Part shown: piece after piece, positions 25,110 through 33,856 of the stretch
How the letters are laid out: the number at the start of each line of letters is the position of its first letter
Numbering within the stretch: position 1 is the first letter of the stretch
DNA from: JBGQOG01 sp052113705
GTDB taxonomy: Bacteria; Pseudomonadota; Alphaproteobacteria; Rhodobacterales; Rhodobacteraceae
NCBI RefSeq assembly: GCF_052113705.1
Contig: NZ_JBGQOG010000010.1
Coordinates: 62,001 to 126,000 of the forward strand
Length of the DNA stretch: 64,000 nucleotides
Direction: 5' to 3'
Program-made: the position numbers and the translations under genes
The notes under the pieces: generated by a model
What the model saw: only the letters and a program-made list of their open reading frames with translations
What the model was told of the DNA's origin: nothing
Databases searched by the model: none

Positions 25110-25560
25110 TCTCTGCCTCTTTCATCGCAGCCCGGGTCACCCGATCCAGAGCATCGAGAAACCGTGACCGGTCGGCCTTGGAAAACCCCTTGCCGCCGCC
25201 CTGCCGGAATGGATCGGCGCTGCGCAGATCCGCCATCAGATCGCGGGTGGCCAGCACATTGCCGATATTGGCGGGGGTCAGCGCCTCGCCATCATGTTTC
25301 AGGACCCGCGCCCCGGCCTCTACGCATTTCGCCGCAAGCGGGATGTCGACGGTCACCACGACATCGCCCCGCCCCGCCCGTTCGGCGATCCATTTGTCGG
25401 CCTCATCCGGGCCCGCCGCCACATAGACCATTTCCACCAAAGGATTGGCCGAGGGACGCAGGCCGCCGTTGCAGACCATCAGCAATTTCTGGCCCAGACG
25501 GGTGGCGACCCGCTCGGCCTCGTCCTTCACCGGGCAGGCATCGGCATCGAGATAGATCAT
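25102..25560 (-). CDS. yaiI: YaiI/YqxD family protein (UPF0178, DUF188)
   Basis: A 152-aa PIN-like protein. It has the family opening IYLDADACPVKDEAERVA, then VVTVDIPLAAKCVEAGARVL and LMADLRSADPFRQGGGKGFSKADRSRFLDALD. The conserved acidic residues suggest a nuclease fold, but no function is proven. It overlaps fghA by ATGA and HAD by 8 bases. Confidence 0.9.
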   Translation of the reverse strand: MIYLDADACPVKDEAERVATRLGQKLLMVCNGGLRPSANPLVEMVYVAAGPDEADKWIAERAGRGDVVVTVDIPLAAKCVEAGARVLKHDGEALTPANIGNVLATRDLMADLRSADPFRQGGGKGFSKADRSRFLDALDRVTRAAMKEAEND

Positions 25561-26390
25561 GGGCGGTACAAAGCCTCGGCGTGGAAGGCGATATGTTCGG
25601 CCATGAAGGTCTGGATGAAGAAATAGCTGTGATCATAGCCCGCCTGCATGCGGAACGCGCCCGATTGGCGGCGTTTCATCATCGCCGTGGCGAAGCTTTC
25701 CGGCATCAGAAGGTCAAGGAACTGATCCGATGTGCCCTGATCCACCAGCACATCGCCGTCAAACCCCTGCGCCGTCATCAGAAGGCTCGCATCATGCGCG
25801 GCCCAGCGCGTCTCATCGGTGCCGAGATAGGCGGTGAATTGTTTGCGGCCCCAGTCCGAGGCGGTCGGGTTGCAGATCGGCGAAAAGGCCGAAACCGAGG
25901 TGAACCGCCCCGGCAGCGACATCGCCAGCGTCAGCGCGCCGTGCCCGCCCATCGAATGGCCGGTGATCGCCTGGCGCTCTTCGTTGATCGGGAAATTGGT
26001 GGCGAGGAGGTTCGGCAGCTCTTCGGCCACATAATCCCACATCTGAAAATGCGGCGCCCAGGGGTCTTGCGTGGCGTTGACGTAGAACCCCGCACCCTGC
26101 CCCAGATCATAGGCGGCATCATTCGCCACCCCCTCGCCGCGCGGCGAAGTGTCGGGGAAGACCAGCGCAATGCCATGCTCGGCGGCCCATTTCTGCGCCC
26201 CCGCCTTGGTCATCGCATTCTCATGCGTGCAGGTCAGGCCGGAAAGATACCAGAGCACCGGCACCGGCTGATCCTCGGCCTCGGCGGGCAGGAAGAGGCC
26301 AAAGGTCATCTCGGTCCCGGTCGCCTGCGACGCATGTGCATAGACGCCCTGAACGCCCCCGAAACAGCGGTTTTCTGAGAGGGTACGCAT
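25557..26390 (-). CDS. fghA: S-formylglutathione hydrolase
   Basis: A 277-aa esterase of glutathione-dependent formaldehyde oxidation. It has VLWYLSGLTCTHENAMTKAGAQ and a catalytic serine in ITGHSMGGHGALTLAM; Asp in DQGTSDQFL and His in GYDHSYFFIQTF complete the triad. No gene for the partner dehydrogenase (adhC/frmA) is in the window. The start is ATG 26390 after AGGAGATAAT. The AEC stop is 8 bases upstream. Confidence 0.93.
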   Translation of the reverse strand: MRTLSENRCFGGVQGVYAHASQATGTEMTFGLFLPAEAEDQPVPVLWYLSGLTCTHENAMTKAGAQKWAAEHGIALVFPDTSPRGEGVANDAAYDLGQGAGFYVNATQDPWAPHFQMWDYVAEELPNLLATNFPINEERQAITGHSMGGHGALTLAMSLPGRFTSVSAFSPICNPTASDWGRKQFTAYLGTDETRWAAHDASLLMTAQGFDGDVLVDQGTSDQFLDLLMPESFATAMMKRRQSGAFRMQAGYDHSYFFIQTFMAEHIAFHAEALYRP

Positions 26391-26398
26391 ATTATCTC

Positions 26399-27328
26399 CT
26401 AGTGATGGGTGACCCAGGCGATCACGACCGGCACGGTCAGAATGCTCGCCGCGGTGGAAATCAGGATGGAAGCCGACACCCGCTGACGCGCGATGCCGTA
26501 ATGGGCCGAGAGGATATAGACATTGCCCGCCACCGGCAAAGCCGCCGCCGCGATCATCACCCCGGCGGCAAAGGGATCGACCGGGAAGAGCCACAGCGCG
26601 GCCACGGCCACGGCAAGCGGATGCAGCACCAGCTTGGCCCCCGAGAGCCAGACGGCGGGGCGCACCCGCTCTGCGCTTTTGTCGGCCAGCGAGGCGCCGA
26701 TGGCAAAGAGCGCGCCGGGCGTGGCAGCGGCCCCCAGCAGCGTCAGGAAGTCATTGAGCGGTACGGGCATCGGGATTTTCAGCACCGACCAGGTGAGCCC
26801 GGCCAGAATCGAGGTGATCATCGGGTTTTTCAGCAGCCCCAGCGCCAGGGGCCGCAGCAGGCCGAGGCTGATCCGGCCATGACGGGCCGCGGCGATCACC
26901 ATGGTCAGGATCGAGGAAAACACGATCATATCCGTGCAGAGCACCATCAGCACCGGCCCGGCGGCGGCGGCCCCCAACAGCACCACCAGCATCGGCACGC
27001 CGAGAAAGCCAGTGTTGCCGGTCATCGCGGTATAGGCCTCCATCGCCGCCTCTTCCAAGGGCAGGGCGCGCAGGCGGGCCACGGCAAAGGCCAACAGGCA
27101 GACCGTCAGCGAAGCGCTCAGATAGGCCGCCACAAACACCGGATCAAAGAGGTCGGAGAACGGCAGCGTGGCCGCAAAACGGAACAGCATCGCCGAGAGC
27201 GCGAAGTAAAAGACGAATTTCGTCAGCCAGGCGGTGGCTTCGGCGGGGAAAAACTTCACCCGGCCGGCGGCCCAGCCCAGCCCGATCAGCGCGAAAAACG
27301 GAAGCGTCTTGAGGAAAATCGCCAGCAT
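26399..27328 (-). CDS. AEC family transporter
   Basis: A 309-aa membrane protein with about ten helices, of the auxin-efflux-carrier family. The two halves end in polar motifs: AYTAMTGNTGFLGVPML, and VAGNVYILSAHYGI near the C-terminus. Bacterial members move malonate, malate or other anions. The substrate here is unknown. It is the first gene of a five-gene overlapping run that ends with the ornithine-cyclodeaminase-family gene. Confidence 0.87.
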   Translation of the reverse strand: MLAIFLKTLPFFALIGLGWAAGRVKFFPAEATAWLTKFVFYFALSAMLFRFAATLPFSDLFDPVFVAAYLSASLTVCLLAFAVARLRALPLEEAAMEAYTAMTGNTGFLGVPMLVVLLGAAAAGPVLMVLCTDMIVFSSILTMVIAAARHGRISLGLLRPLALGLLKNPMITSILAGLTWSVLKIPMPVPLNDFLTLLGAAATPGALFAIGASLADKSAERVRPAVWLSGAKLVLHPLAVAVAALWLFPVDPFAAGVMIAAAALPVAGNVYILSAHYGIARQRVSASILISTAASILTVPVVIAWVTHH

Positions 27329-27433
27329 GGCCTAGGGCTAACAGCCCCGCGCCGCGCCCGCCAGCCGCAAAAACACCCGAGGCGCATTTCGGCATGCCGC
27401 GGGTGGAATTTCGGATCTCGGGCGACGGCGGGA

Positions 27434-28411
27434 TCAGCCGCCGCCGATCAGCACACCCGCGGCAAAGACCAGCGCGCCACCGACCACGACCTGCAACGCC
27501 GCGCGGAAGAACGGCGTTTCCATAAAGCGGTTCTGGATCCAGGCAATCGCCCAAAGCTCGACGAAAACCACGATCATCGCGATGGTGGTGGCGGTCCAGA
27601 AATCCGGGATCAGATAGGGCAGCGCATGGCCGAGCCCGCCAAGTGCGGTCATCACCCCGGAGGCCAGCCCGCGTTTGAGCGGCGAGCCGCGCCCCGAGAG
27701 CACGCCGTCATCATGCGCGGCCTCGGTAAAGCCCATCGAGATGCCCGCGCCGACCGAGGCCGCCGCGCCCACCAGAAAGGTGGTCCAGGTGTCTTGCGTC
27801 GCAAAAGCCGTCGCAAAGATCGGCGCCAGGGTCGAGACCGAGCCGTCCATCAGCCCCGCCAGCCCCGGCTGCACCCAGGTCAGGATGAACTGCCGGTGCG
27901 CGGCGCGGTCCTCTTCGGATTTCGTCTCGGCATCCAGATGCTCGCCCTGCAATTCACCGGCGCGCGTCTCGTGACCGGCCTCAGCCGCCGCCAGATCGCC
28001 CAGCAATTTGCGGGTGGCGGCATCCGAAGTGGCCCCGGCGGCCTTGGTGTAGAATGCGGCTGCCGCATGTTCCATGGCCTCGGCCTCGCCGCGGATACGC
28101 TCGAGCGAGAGGTTCTCGATCAGCCAGACCGGCTGGCGGGCATAGAACCCCGCCACATGTTCCCGCCGGATCAGCGGGATCACCTCGCCAAAGCGCGCGC
28201 GATGCGCCTCGATCAGGCGGCGGCGGTGGTCATCTTCCTCCACCGCCATCTCATCGAAAACCGCCGCAGAGCCGGGATATGCGGCACGCAGTTTCTCGGC
28301 ATATTGCCGGTAGATGCGGGCGTCATCCTCTTCCGAGGAAATCGCCAGGGCCAGAACCTCCTGTTCGGAGAGCTCGGCAAAGCGGCGACGGGACGAAAAA
28401 GACGGTATCAT
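27434..28411 (-). CDS. mbfA: Membrane-bound ferritin MbfA (erythrin-VIT1)
   Basis: A 325-aa fusion of a ferritin-like (erythrin) domain at about 1-165 and a VIT1-type membrane domain. Iron ligands appear as ISSEEDDARIYRQYAE, FDEMAVEEDDHRRRL, AEAMEHAAAAFY and AEAGHE. The membrane part has GLMDGSVSTLAPIFATAFA and SMGFTEAAHDDG, then three helices. It exports iron in Agrobacterium and Bradyrhizobium and is Irr-controlled there. An ICE-like box lies 11 bases upstream. Confidence 0.92.
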   Translation of the reverse strand: MIPSFSSRRRFAELSEQEVLALAISSEEDDARIYRQYAEKLRAAYPGSAAVFDEMAVEEDDHRRRLIEAHRARFGEVIPLIRREHVAGFYARQPVWLIENLSLERIRGEAEAMEHAAAAFYTKAAGATSDAATRKLLGDLAAAEAGHETRAGELQGEHLDAETKSEEDRAAHRQFILTWVQPGLAGLMDGSVSTLAPIFATAFATQDTWTTFLVGAAASVGAGISMGFTEAAHDDGVLSGRGSPLKRGLASGVMTALGGLGHALPYLIPDFWTATTIAMIVVFVELWAIAWIQNRFMETPFFRAALQVVVGGALVFAAGVLIGGG

Positions 28412-28422
28412 GATGCACCTTT

Positions 28423-28437
28423 TTAGAATGGTTCTAA
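28423..28437. promoter_or_regulatory. Irr-type ICE box before mbfA
   Basis: TTAGAA-TGG-TTCTAA, a perfect 6-bp inverted repeat with 3-base spacer, begins 11 bases before the mbfA start. It fits the iron-control element recognised by Irr in alphaproteobacteria. Its overlap with the transcription start zone fits repression under low iron. Confidence 0.8.
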
Positions 28438-28473
28438 GGTATCGCCTCGCCGCGCTGATGCAAGTGCATTTTC

Positions 28474-28548
28474 TGAACTGCGCAGTTCATTTTTTACTTG
28501 CAGAAGTGAACTATACGGTTCACTAATGCATCTGAACACTTCAGTTCA
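28474..28548 (+). promoter_or_regulatory. Triple TGAAC-N6-GTTCA operator
   Basis: Three copies of one inverted repeat: 28474-28489 (TGAACTGCGCAGTTCA, a perfect palindrome), 28507-28522 (TGAACTATACGGTTCA) and 28533-28548 (TGAACACTTCAGTTCA). Centre spacings are 33 and 26 bases. The last ends 15 bases before the ATG at 28564 and partly covers its upstream region. The shape suits a dimeric TetR-type regulator, but no regulator gene is nearby. Confidence 0.75.
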
Positions 28549-28563
28549 GTTAGGAGACTTCCC

Positions 28564-28758
28564 ATGAACCCCTCCCTCCCGATCCTCGTCTTTTCTGTGA
28601 TCGCCGCCTCTGTGGTGGCTCTGCCGGTGGTGGCGGGCGGCTATGGCATGGATCTGCCGCGCCTCAGCTTTCCGCGGCCGGTCGTGGCCACGGTCAGCAG
28701 CGCGGACCGGCCGTCGCCCAAGAAACTGTCGGTGACCGTCTCGACCAGCGGAAACTAA
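28564..28758 (+). CDS. Small exported or membrane-anchored protein
   Basis: A 64-aa protein. Residues 6-25 (PILVFSVIAASVVALPVVAGG) form a signal peptide or anchor, and the remaining 39 residues are Pro/Ser/Val-rich and basic. I do not recognise the family. The ATG follows TTAGGAGACTTCCC, a good ribosome site, and three matching operators sit upstream, so it is very likely expressed and regulated. It overlaps the trhO stop by 4 bases, tail to tail. Confidence 0.7.
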   Translation: MNPSLPILVFSVIAASVVALPVVAGGYGMDLPRLSFPRPVVATVSSADRPSPKKLSVTVSTSGN

Positions 28759-29663
28759 AGCTGCTGCCCCAGATGCGCCGCGCCGCGCTCGGCGGCCAGC
28801 CGCATCTGATGGGCCCGCTCGCGGAACCGCTCCCGGTCTGCGGCGGTGTATTCCCCGGCGCAGCGGTGACAGCAGACGCCCTCTTCAAACTCCGGGCGCA
28901 GCTTGTCCGCAACTGAGAGCGGACGGCGGCAGGCGTGACAGGTGTCGTAATCGCCCTGCTTCAGGCCATGCCCCAGACTGACCCTGCTGTCGAAGACAAA
29001 GCATTGCCCCTGCCAGAGGCTCTCTTCCTCGGGGACCTCTTCCAGATACTTCAGGATGCCGCCCTTGAGGTGGTAGACCTCTTCGATGCCCTGACCGAGC
29101 AGGAAATTCGTCGATTTCTCGCAGCGGATGCCGCCGGTGCAGAACATCGCCACGCGCTTGTTGTGAAAGCGCTCGGCATTCTCTTCCCACCATTTCGGGA
29201 AATCGCGGAAGGACCGCGTGCCGGGATCAACCGCGCCCTCGAAGGTGCCGATCTCAACCTCGTAATCATTGCGGGTGTCGATCACCACCACATCCGGCGC
29301 CTGAATGAGCGCGTTCCATTCGGCGGGCTGCACATAATGGCCCACCGCCGCGCGCGGATCGACATCGGGCTGGCCCATCGTCACGATCTCGCGCTTCAGC
29401 CGCACCTTCATCCGGCCAAAGGGCATGGTCGCGGCGGGGCTTTCCTTCCACTCAAAATCCGCACAGCCCGGCAGGGCGCGAATATGCGCCAGCACCGCGT
29501 CAATGCCATTGCGGCTGCCCGCGATGGTGCCGTTGATCCCCTCCCCGGCGATCAGGAGCGATCCGCGCACGCCCTCGGCTTCGGCCAGGGCCTGCAAGGG
29601 TGCGATCAACGCGGCGGGGTCCGCAAAGCGGGTGAAATGATAGAGCGCGGCAACGGTAAACAT
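28755..29663 (-). CDS. trhO: tRNA uridine(34) hydroxylase TrhO (rhodanese-like)
   Basis: A 302-aa UPF0176 protein. It has an N-terminal acylphosphatase-like part (VAALYHFTRFADP, GSLLIAGEGINGTIAG), a rhodanese domain with active-site Cys in FCTGGIRCEKSTNFLLGQG, and a C-terminal cysteine-rich tail (DTCHACRRPL, GVCCHRCAGEY). TrhO hydroxylates U34 of certain tRNAs in an O2-dependent way. The start is ATG 29663; the open frame upstream runs into pncA on the opposite strand and is not coding. Confidence 0.9.
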   Translation of the reverse strand: MFTVAALYHFTRFADPAALIAPLQALAEAEGVRGSLLIAGEGINGTIAGSRNGIDAVLAHIRALPGCADFEWKESPAATMPFGRMKVRLKREIVTMGQPDVDPRAAVGHYVQPAEWNALIQAPDVVVIDTRNDYEVEIGTFEGAVDPGTRSFRDFPKWWEENAERFHNKRVAMFCTGGIRCEKSTNFLLGQGIEEVYHLKGGILKYLEEVPEEESLWQGQCFVFDSRVSLGHGLKQGDYDTCHACRRPLSVADKLRPEFEEGVCCHRCAGEYTAADRERFRERAHQMRLAAERGAAHLGQQL

Positions 29664-29792
29664 GCGCGCTCTCCTAGACCCGCGGCGCCTTTCCCGCAAG
29701 CGAAAGGATGTCGCAGCGCTTTCCCTGCGCGGCCAGCGTTGACCTGCCGGGCGGCGGCCCCTACCGATAGGGAAACGGAAAGGCAGGCCCCC

Positions 29793-30398
29793 ATGCACCC
29801 CCATACCCATGCGCTGATCGTCATCGACATGCAGAACGATTTTTGCCCCGGCGGCGCGCTGGCGGTGGCGGGCGGCGATGCGATCGTGGCGCAGATCAAT
29901 GCGCTGATGGCGGATTTCCCGGTGGTGGTGCTGACGCAGGACTGGCATCCGGCGGATCACAGTTCCTTCGCGGTGAACCACCCCGGCGCGGCCGCTTTCA
30001 CGCAGATCGAGATGCCCTATGGCCCGCAAACGCTCTGGCCCGCGCATTGCCTGCAAGGGACGGATGGCGCGGCCTTTCACCCGGATCTGGTGACCACCCC
30101 CGCCGATCTGGTGATCCGCAAGGGCATGAACCCCGCCATCGACAGCTATTCGGCGTTTTTCGAGAATGACCACACCACTTCCACCGGCCTCGCCGGGTAT
30201 CTGCGCGACCGCGGCGTGACCGCGCTGACCTTTACCGGCCTCGCGCTGGATTATTGCGTGGCCTGGTCGGCGATGGATGCCGCGCGCCTCGGCTTTGAGG
30301 TGACGGTGATCGAGGCGGCCTGCCGCGCGATTGACCTGGACGGCTCGCTGGCCAAGGCACGGGAGGCGATGCTTGCGGCGGGGGTAAGGCTCGGCTGA
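29793..30398 (+). CDS. pncA: Nicotinamidase PncA
   Basis: A 201-aa isochorismatase-fold hydrolase converting nicotinamide to nicotinate. Catalytic Asp lies in ALIVIDMQNDFCPGGAL, metal ligands in TQDWHPADHSSF, Lys in LVIRKGMN, and the nucleophile Cys in LALDYCVAWSAMDAA. The start is ATG 29793. It lies 78 bases upstream of pncB, and together they perform the first two steps of NAD salvage. Confidence 0.93.
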   Translation: MHPHTHALIVIDMQNDFCPGGALAVAGGDAIVAQINALMADFPVVVLTQDWHPADHSSFAVNHPGAAAFTQIEMPYGPQTLWPAHCLQGTDGAAFHPDLVTTPADLVIRKGMNPAIDSYSAFFENDHTTSTGLAGYLRDRGVTALTFTGLALDYCVAWSAMDAARLGFEVTVIEAACRAIDLDGSLAKAREAMLAAGVRLG

Positions 30399-30476
30399 TC
30401 CTGCCCCGCGCAGGCTTCGGCTTGCCAATCCCCGATCCGGCCTGCTTTAACCGTCAGGCCTGAGGAGACATAGACC

Positions 30477-31769
30477 ATGGCCGATATTGCGACCCGCGTG
30501 CACAACCACAAATGGAAGATCGACCCGATCGTGCGCTCGCTGATCGACACCGATTTCTACAAACTGCTGATGTGTCAGTCGGTGTTCCGCAACCGCCCGG
30601 AAACGCAGGTGGAATTCAGCCTGATCAACCGCAGCAAGACCATCCGTCTGGCCGAGCTGATTGATGAGGGCGAGCTGCGCGAACAGCTTGACCATGTGCG
30701 CAGCCTGCGGCTGGCGCGCGGCGAGAGCACCTGGCTGCGCGGCAATATGTTTTACGGCAAGCGGCAGATGTTCCGCCCCGACTTCATGGAATGGTTCGAG
30801 GGGTTGCGCCTGCCCGCCTATCATCTGGAAAAACACGACGGGCAATATGAGCTGACCTTTGAGGGCAGCTGGCCCGAGGTGATGCTCTGGGAGATCCCCG
30901 CGCTCTCGATCCTGATGGAGCTGCGCAGCCGCGCGGTGCTGCGCGACATGGGGCGGTTTGAGCTGCAGGTGCTCTATGCCCGGGCGATGACCCGGCTCTG
31001 GGAAAAGATCGAGAGCCTGCGGACGATTCCCGGCCTGAAGATCGCCGATTTCGGCACAAGGCGGCGGCATGGGTTCCTCTGGCAGGATTGGTGCGTGCAG
31101 GCGATGATGGAGGGGCTGGGCAGCGCCTTCACCGGCACCTCGAACTGTCTGATCGCCATGCGGCGCGACATCGAGGCGATCGGCACCAATGCGCATGAGC
31201 TGCCGATGATCTATGCCGCACTGGCCGACAGCGATGCCGAGTTGCGCCAGGCCCCCTACCGGGTTCTGGCCGACTGGCAGGAAGAGCATGACGGCAATCT
31301 GCGCATCATTCTGCCCGACACCTATGGCACCGAGGGGTTCCTGGCGGGCGCGCCCGATTGGCTGGCGGGCTGGACCGGCATCCGCATCGACAGCGGCGAT
31401 CCGGCCACTGGCGCCGAAACCGCGATCCGCTGGTGGCAATCGCGCGGCGAAGATCCGCGCGAAAAGCTGGTGATCTTTTCTGACGGGCTGGATGTGGCCG
31501 AGATCCACGCCCTGCATGCGCGTTTCGTGGGGCGGGTGAAGGTCAGCTTTGGCTGGGGCACCTTGCTGACGAATGACTTTCGCGGGCTGGTTGCCGGGGA
31601 TGCGCTGGCGCCGTTCAGCCTTGTCTGCAAGGCGGTGGCGGCAGATGGCCGCCCCACGGTCAAACTCTCGGACAATCCGGAAAAGGCGATGGGCCCCGCC
31701 GATCAGATCGCGCGCTACAAACGGGTGTTTGGCGTTGGCGCGCAGGCGCACCGCGAGGTGATCGTCTGA
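30477..31769 (+). CDS. pncB: Nicotinate phosphoribosyltransferase
   Basis: A 430-aa NAPRTase producing nicotinate mononucleotide from nicotinate and PRPP. It has LIDTDFYKLLMCQSVF near residue 22 and GTRRRHGFLWQDWCVQAM, with the catalytic region STNCLIAMR-like as GTSNCLIAMRRDIEAIGTNAHELPM. The PRPP side has RIDSGDPATGAE and KVSFGWGTLLTNDF. The ATG follows GAGGAGACATAGACC. It is followed by repeat copy 3. Confidence 0.93.
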   Translation: MADIATRVHNHKWKIDPIVRSLIDTDFYKLLMCQSVFRNRPETQVEFSLINRSKTIRLAELIDEGELREQLDHVRSLRLARGESTWLRGNMFYGKRQMFRPDFMEWFEGLRLPAYHLEKHDGQYELTFEGSWPEVMLWEIPALSILMELRSRAVLRDMGRFELQVLYARAMTRLWEKIESLRTIPGLKIADFGTRRRHGFLWQDWCVQAMMEGLGSAFTGTSNCLIAMRRDIEAIGTNAHELPMIYAALADSDAELRQAPYRVLADWQEEHDGNLRIILPDTYGTEGFLAGAPDWLAGWTGIRIDSGDPATGAETAIRWWQSRGEDPREKLVIFSDGLDVAEIHALHARFVGRVKVSFGWGTLLTNDFRGLVAGDALAPFSLVCKAVAADGRPTVKLSDNPEKAMGPADQIARYKRVFGVGAQAHREVIV

Positions 31770-31841
31770 CGCCCCCGCCCCGCCGTTCCGCGAACGGTGC
31801 GGGCGGAAGCCTCCGGCGGGGATATTTGGGATCAGGCAAAG
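31770..31841 (+). repeat. Intergenic hairpin repeat, copy 3
   Basis: A CCGCCCC...GCGGGCGG hairpin (about 31775-31806) precedes AAGCCTCCGGCGGGGATATTTGGGATCAGGCAAAG. It lies between the convergent pncB and pit genes, reading in the pncB direction. The core is the same as in the other two copies. Confidence 0.7.
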
Positions 31842-31854
31842 CCCGGGCGCGGGG

Positions 31855-33327
31855 TCAGGTGGTGATCGCGCGCAGGATCACAAAGATCAGCGCCGAGAGT
31901 GCGGCGGAGGCAGGCACGGTGATCACCCAGGCCGCCGCCACCGACATGAAATGCGACCGGCGCACCAGCTTGCGCCGGCGCCGCTCTTCCGGGGCGACGG
32001 GTTTCCCCTTGGACAGGCCCAGCGCGCGGGCGCGCCGCTCGGCATGCCATTCGCGGAAGAAGCCCACGCCAAAGATCGCGCCGACCGCGATATGGGTCGA
32101 GCTGACGGGCAGCCCCAGCCAGCTGGCCAGAATGACCGTCACCGCCGCCGAGAGCGCCACGCAATAGGCGCGCATCGGGTTGAGCTTGGTGATCTCGGAC
32201 CCCACCAGCCGGATCAGCCGCGGCCCGAACAGCATCAGCCCCATCGAGATGCCCAGCGCGCCCATCAGCATCACCCAGCTGGGGATGTCGACCTTGGCGG
32301 CGATATCGCCCTCTTGCACCGCATGCACGATGGCCGCCAGCGGGCCGACCGCATTGGCCACATCATTCGCCCCATGCGCAAAGGAGAGCAGCGCCGCCGA
32401 GATCACCAGCGGCAGGGCAAAGAGTTTCTTCAGCGATTTCTTGCGGTTTTCAACGCCTTCGGACTGCCGCCGGATCATCGGCACCGAAAGCGCCCAGAAC
32501 GCGAGGCCCGCCAAAAGCCCGATCAGCAGGCCGGTGCCCAGCGTGATATCAAAGATCTTTTTCAGGCCCTTGATCGCCAGATAGGTGGCAAAGGTTCCCG
32601 CCATGACGCCGATCAGCACCGGCACCCAAAGGCGCGCCGCCGCGATCTTGTCCTCGACATACATGATCCGCGCCTTGATGAAGGCGAGGCACGCCGCCGC
32701 GATCACCCCGCCCATCACCGGCGAGATCACCCAGCTTGCCGCGATTTGCGCAATGGCGGGCCAGTTCACGGCGCCAAAGCCTGCCGCCACGATCCCCGCG
32801 CCGACAACGCCGCCCACCACCGAATGCGTGGTCGAGACCGGTGCGCCCAGCATGGTGGCCAGGTTGATCCAGAGCGCCGCCGCCAAGAGCGAGGCCATCA
32901 TCAGCCAGACGAAACTGGCCGCATCCGGCACCGCCGCCGGACTGACGATCCCGGAGGAGATGGTGCCCACCACATCGCCGCCCGCGAGCAGTGCCCCCGC
33001 CGTCTCGAACACCGCCGCAATCGCCAGCGCGCCGCCCATGGTCAGCGCATTGGCACCAACCGCAGGCCCCATGTTGTTGGCCACATCATTGGCGCCGATG
33101 TTCAGCGCCATATAGGCACCGATCGCCGCCGCCGCGATCACCAGAATGGCCCCCGGCTCGCCGCCCACAAAGGCCGTGGCCACGAGGGCAACCAGCACGA
33201 TAAAGGCCAGCGCGATCCCCGGTGCCACCAGCGGCCGCGCCACGAAATGCGTCGCATCCTCCAGCTGCCCGATGCGGCTGAGGTCCTTATCGAGGGTTTT
33301 CCACTGGTTCACCGGCGGCTGGGCCAT
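31855..33327 (-). CDS. pit: Inorganic phosphate transporter, PiT family
   Basis: A 490-aa membrane protein with two PiT repeats. The first signature is YMALNIGANDVANNMGPAVGA, with APVSTTHSVVGGVVGAGI; the second is LSFAHGANDVANAVGPLAA, with LPVSSTHIAVGAIFGVGF. A hydrophilic loop of about 60 residues follows (RRQSEGVENRKKSLKK). It takes up phosphate or metal-phosphate with protons or sodium. Length and motif pairs match the family. It stands alone. Confidence 0.93.
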   Translation of the reverse strand: MAQPPVNQWKTLDKDLSRIGQLEDATHFVARPLVAPGIALAFIVLVALVATAFVGGEPGAILVIAAAAIGAYMALNIGANDVANNMGPAVGANALTMGGALAIAAVFETAGALLAGGDVVGTISSGIVSPAAVPDAASFVWLMMASLLAAALWINLATMLGAPVSTTHSVVGGVVGAGIVAAGFGAVNWPAIAQIAASWVISPVMGGVIAAACLAFIKARIMYVEDKIAAARLWVPVLIGVMAGTFATYLAIKGLKKIFDITLGTGLLIGLLAGLAFWALSVPMIRRQSEGVENRKKSLKKLFALPLVISAALLSFAHGANDVANAVGPLAAIVHAVQEGDIAAKVDIPSWVMLMGALGISMGLMLFGPRLIRLVGSEITKLNPMRAYCVALSAAVTVILASWLGLPVSSTHIAVGAIFGVGFFREWHAERRARALGLSKGKPVAPEERRRRKLVRRSHFMSVAAAWVITVPASAALSALIFVILRAITT

Positions 33328-33394
33328 GTCGCGCCTCTGTCATCATTTCGTTACAGTTGCGGCGAGGTATCGGGTTTGCCCCAGCAAAACAACC

Positions 33395-33856
33395 TCATTT
33401 CAGGGGAAAGTGACTGTCTATTCCGGCAATCAGGCGTTTCAATCCGGGCTCACCCACCAGTGCCGCCGCCTCCTCCGGGCTGACCCAGCGCAATTTCCGC
33501 CGGCCCGCTTCGGGATGGTCCTCGCGCAGGCGTTTGACGGTCAGCGCAAAGACCTGCACCTCGCAATAAAGCGCCAAGCCGTTGTCGCGTTCCTTCATGT
33601 AATGGTAGCTGCCGAGCGCTTTGGGATGGATCGCGCCGTTCACCCCAGCCTCTTCCCAGGCCTCCTGCTGCGCGGCCGCGGCCAGGCTTTTGCCGCGCAT
33701 CGGCCAGCCTTTGGGGATGATCCAGCGCCCGGTGCCCAGACTGGAAATCAGCAGCACCTCGGTTTGCCCGCGATTTTTGCGCAGACACAGCGCCCCCACC
33801 TGCAGATGCGGCGGCTTGTTGAACATCCGTGTCAGTTTTTGAAACATGCTACCCAT
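33395..33856 (-). CDS. Nudix hydrolase (DIPP-like)
   Basis: A 153-aa Nudix protein. The Nudix box is GWPMRGKSLAAAAQQEAWEEAGV, close to the GX5EX7REUXEEXGU pattern but with Lys/Ala replacing some flanks (Gln-Glu-Ala in place of Arg-Glu-Uaa). The opening VGALCLRK and WIIPKGWP resemble diphosphoinositol-polyphosphate hydrolases. The substrate is unknown. The start overlaps the kinase stop by one base (TAATG) with GGAGG upstream, so it belongs to the arfB-lyase-kinase run. Confidence 0.87.
   Translation of the reverse strand: MGSMFQKLTRMFNKPPHLQVGALCLRKNRGQTEVLLISSLGTGRWIIPKGWPMRGKSLAAAAQQEAWEEAGVNGAIHPKALGSYHYMKERDNGLALYCEVQVFALTVKRLREDHPEAGRRKLRWVSPEEAAALVGEPGLKRLIAGIDSHFPLK

Noticed and set aside
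33337..33354. Possible Pho box (CTGTCAT) before pit
   Set aside because: The first half matches the consensus, but the second half 11 bases on matches only three of seven bases.
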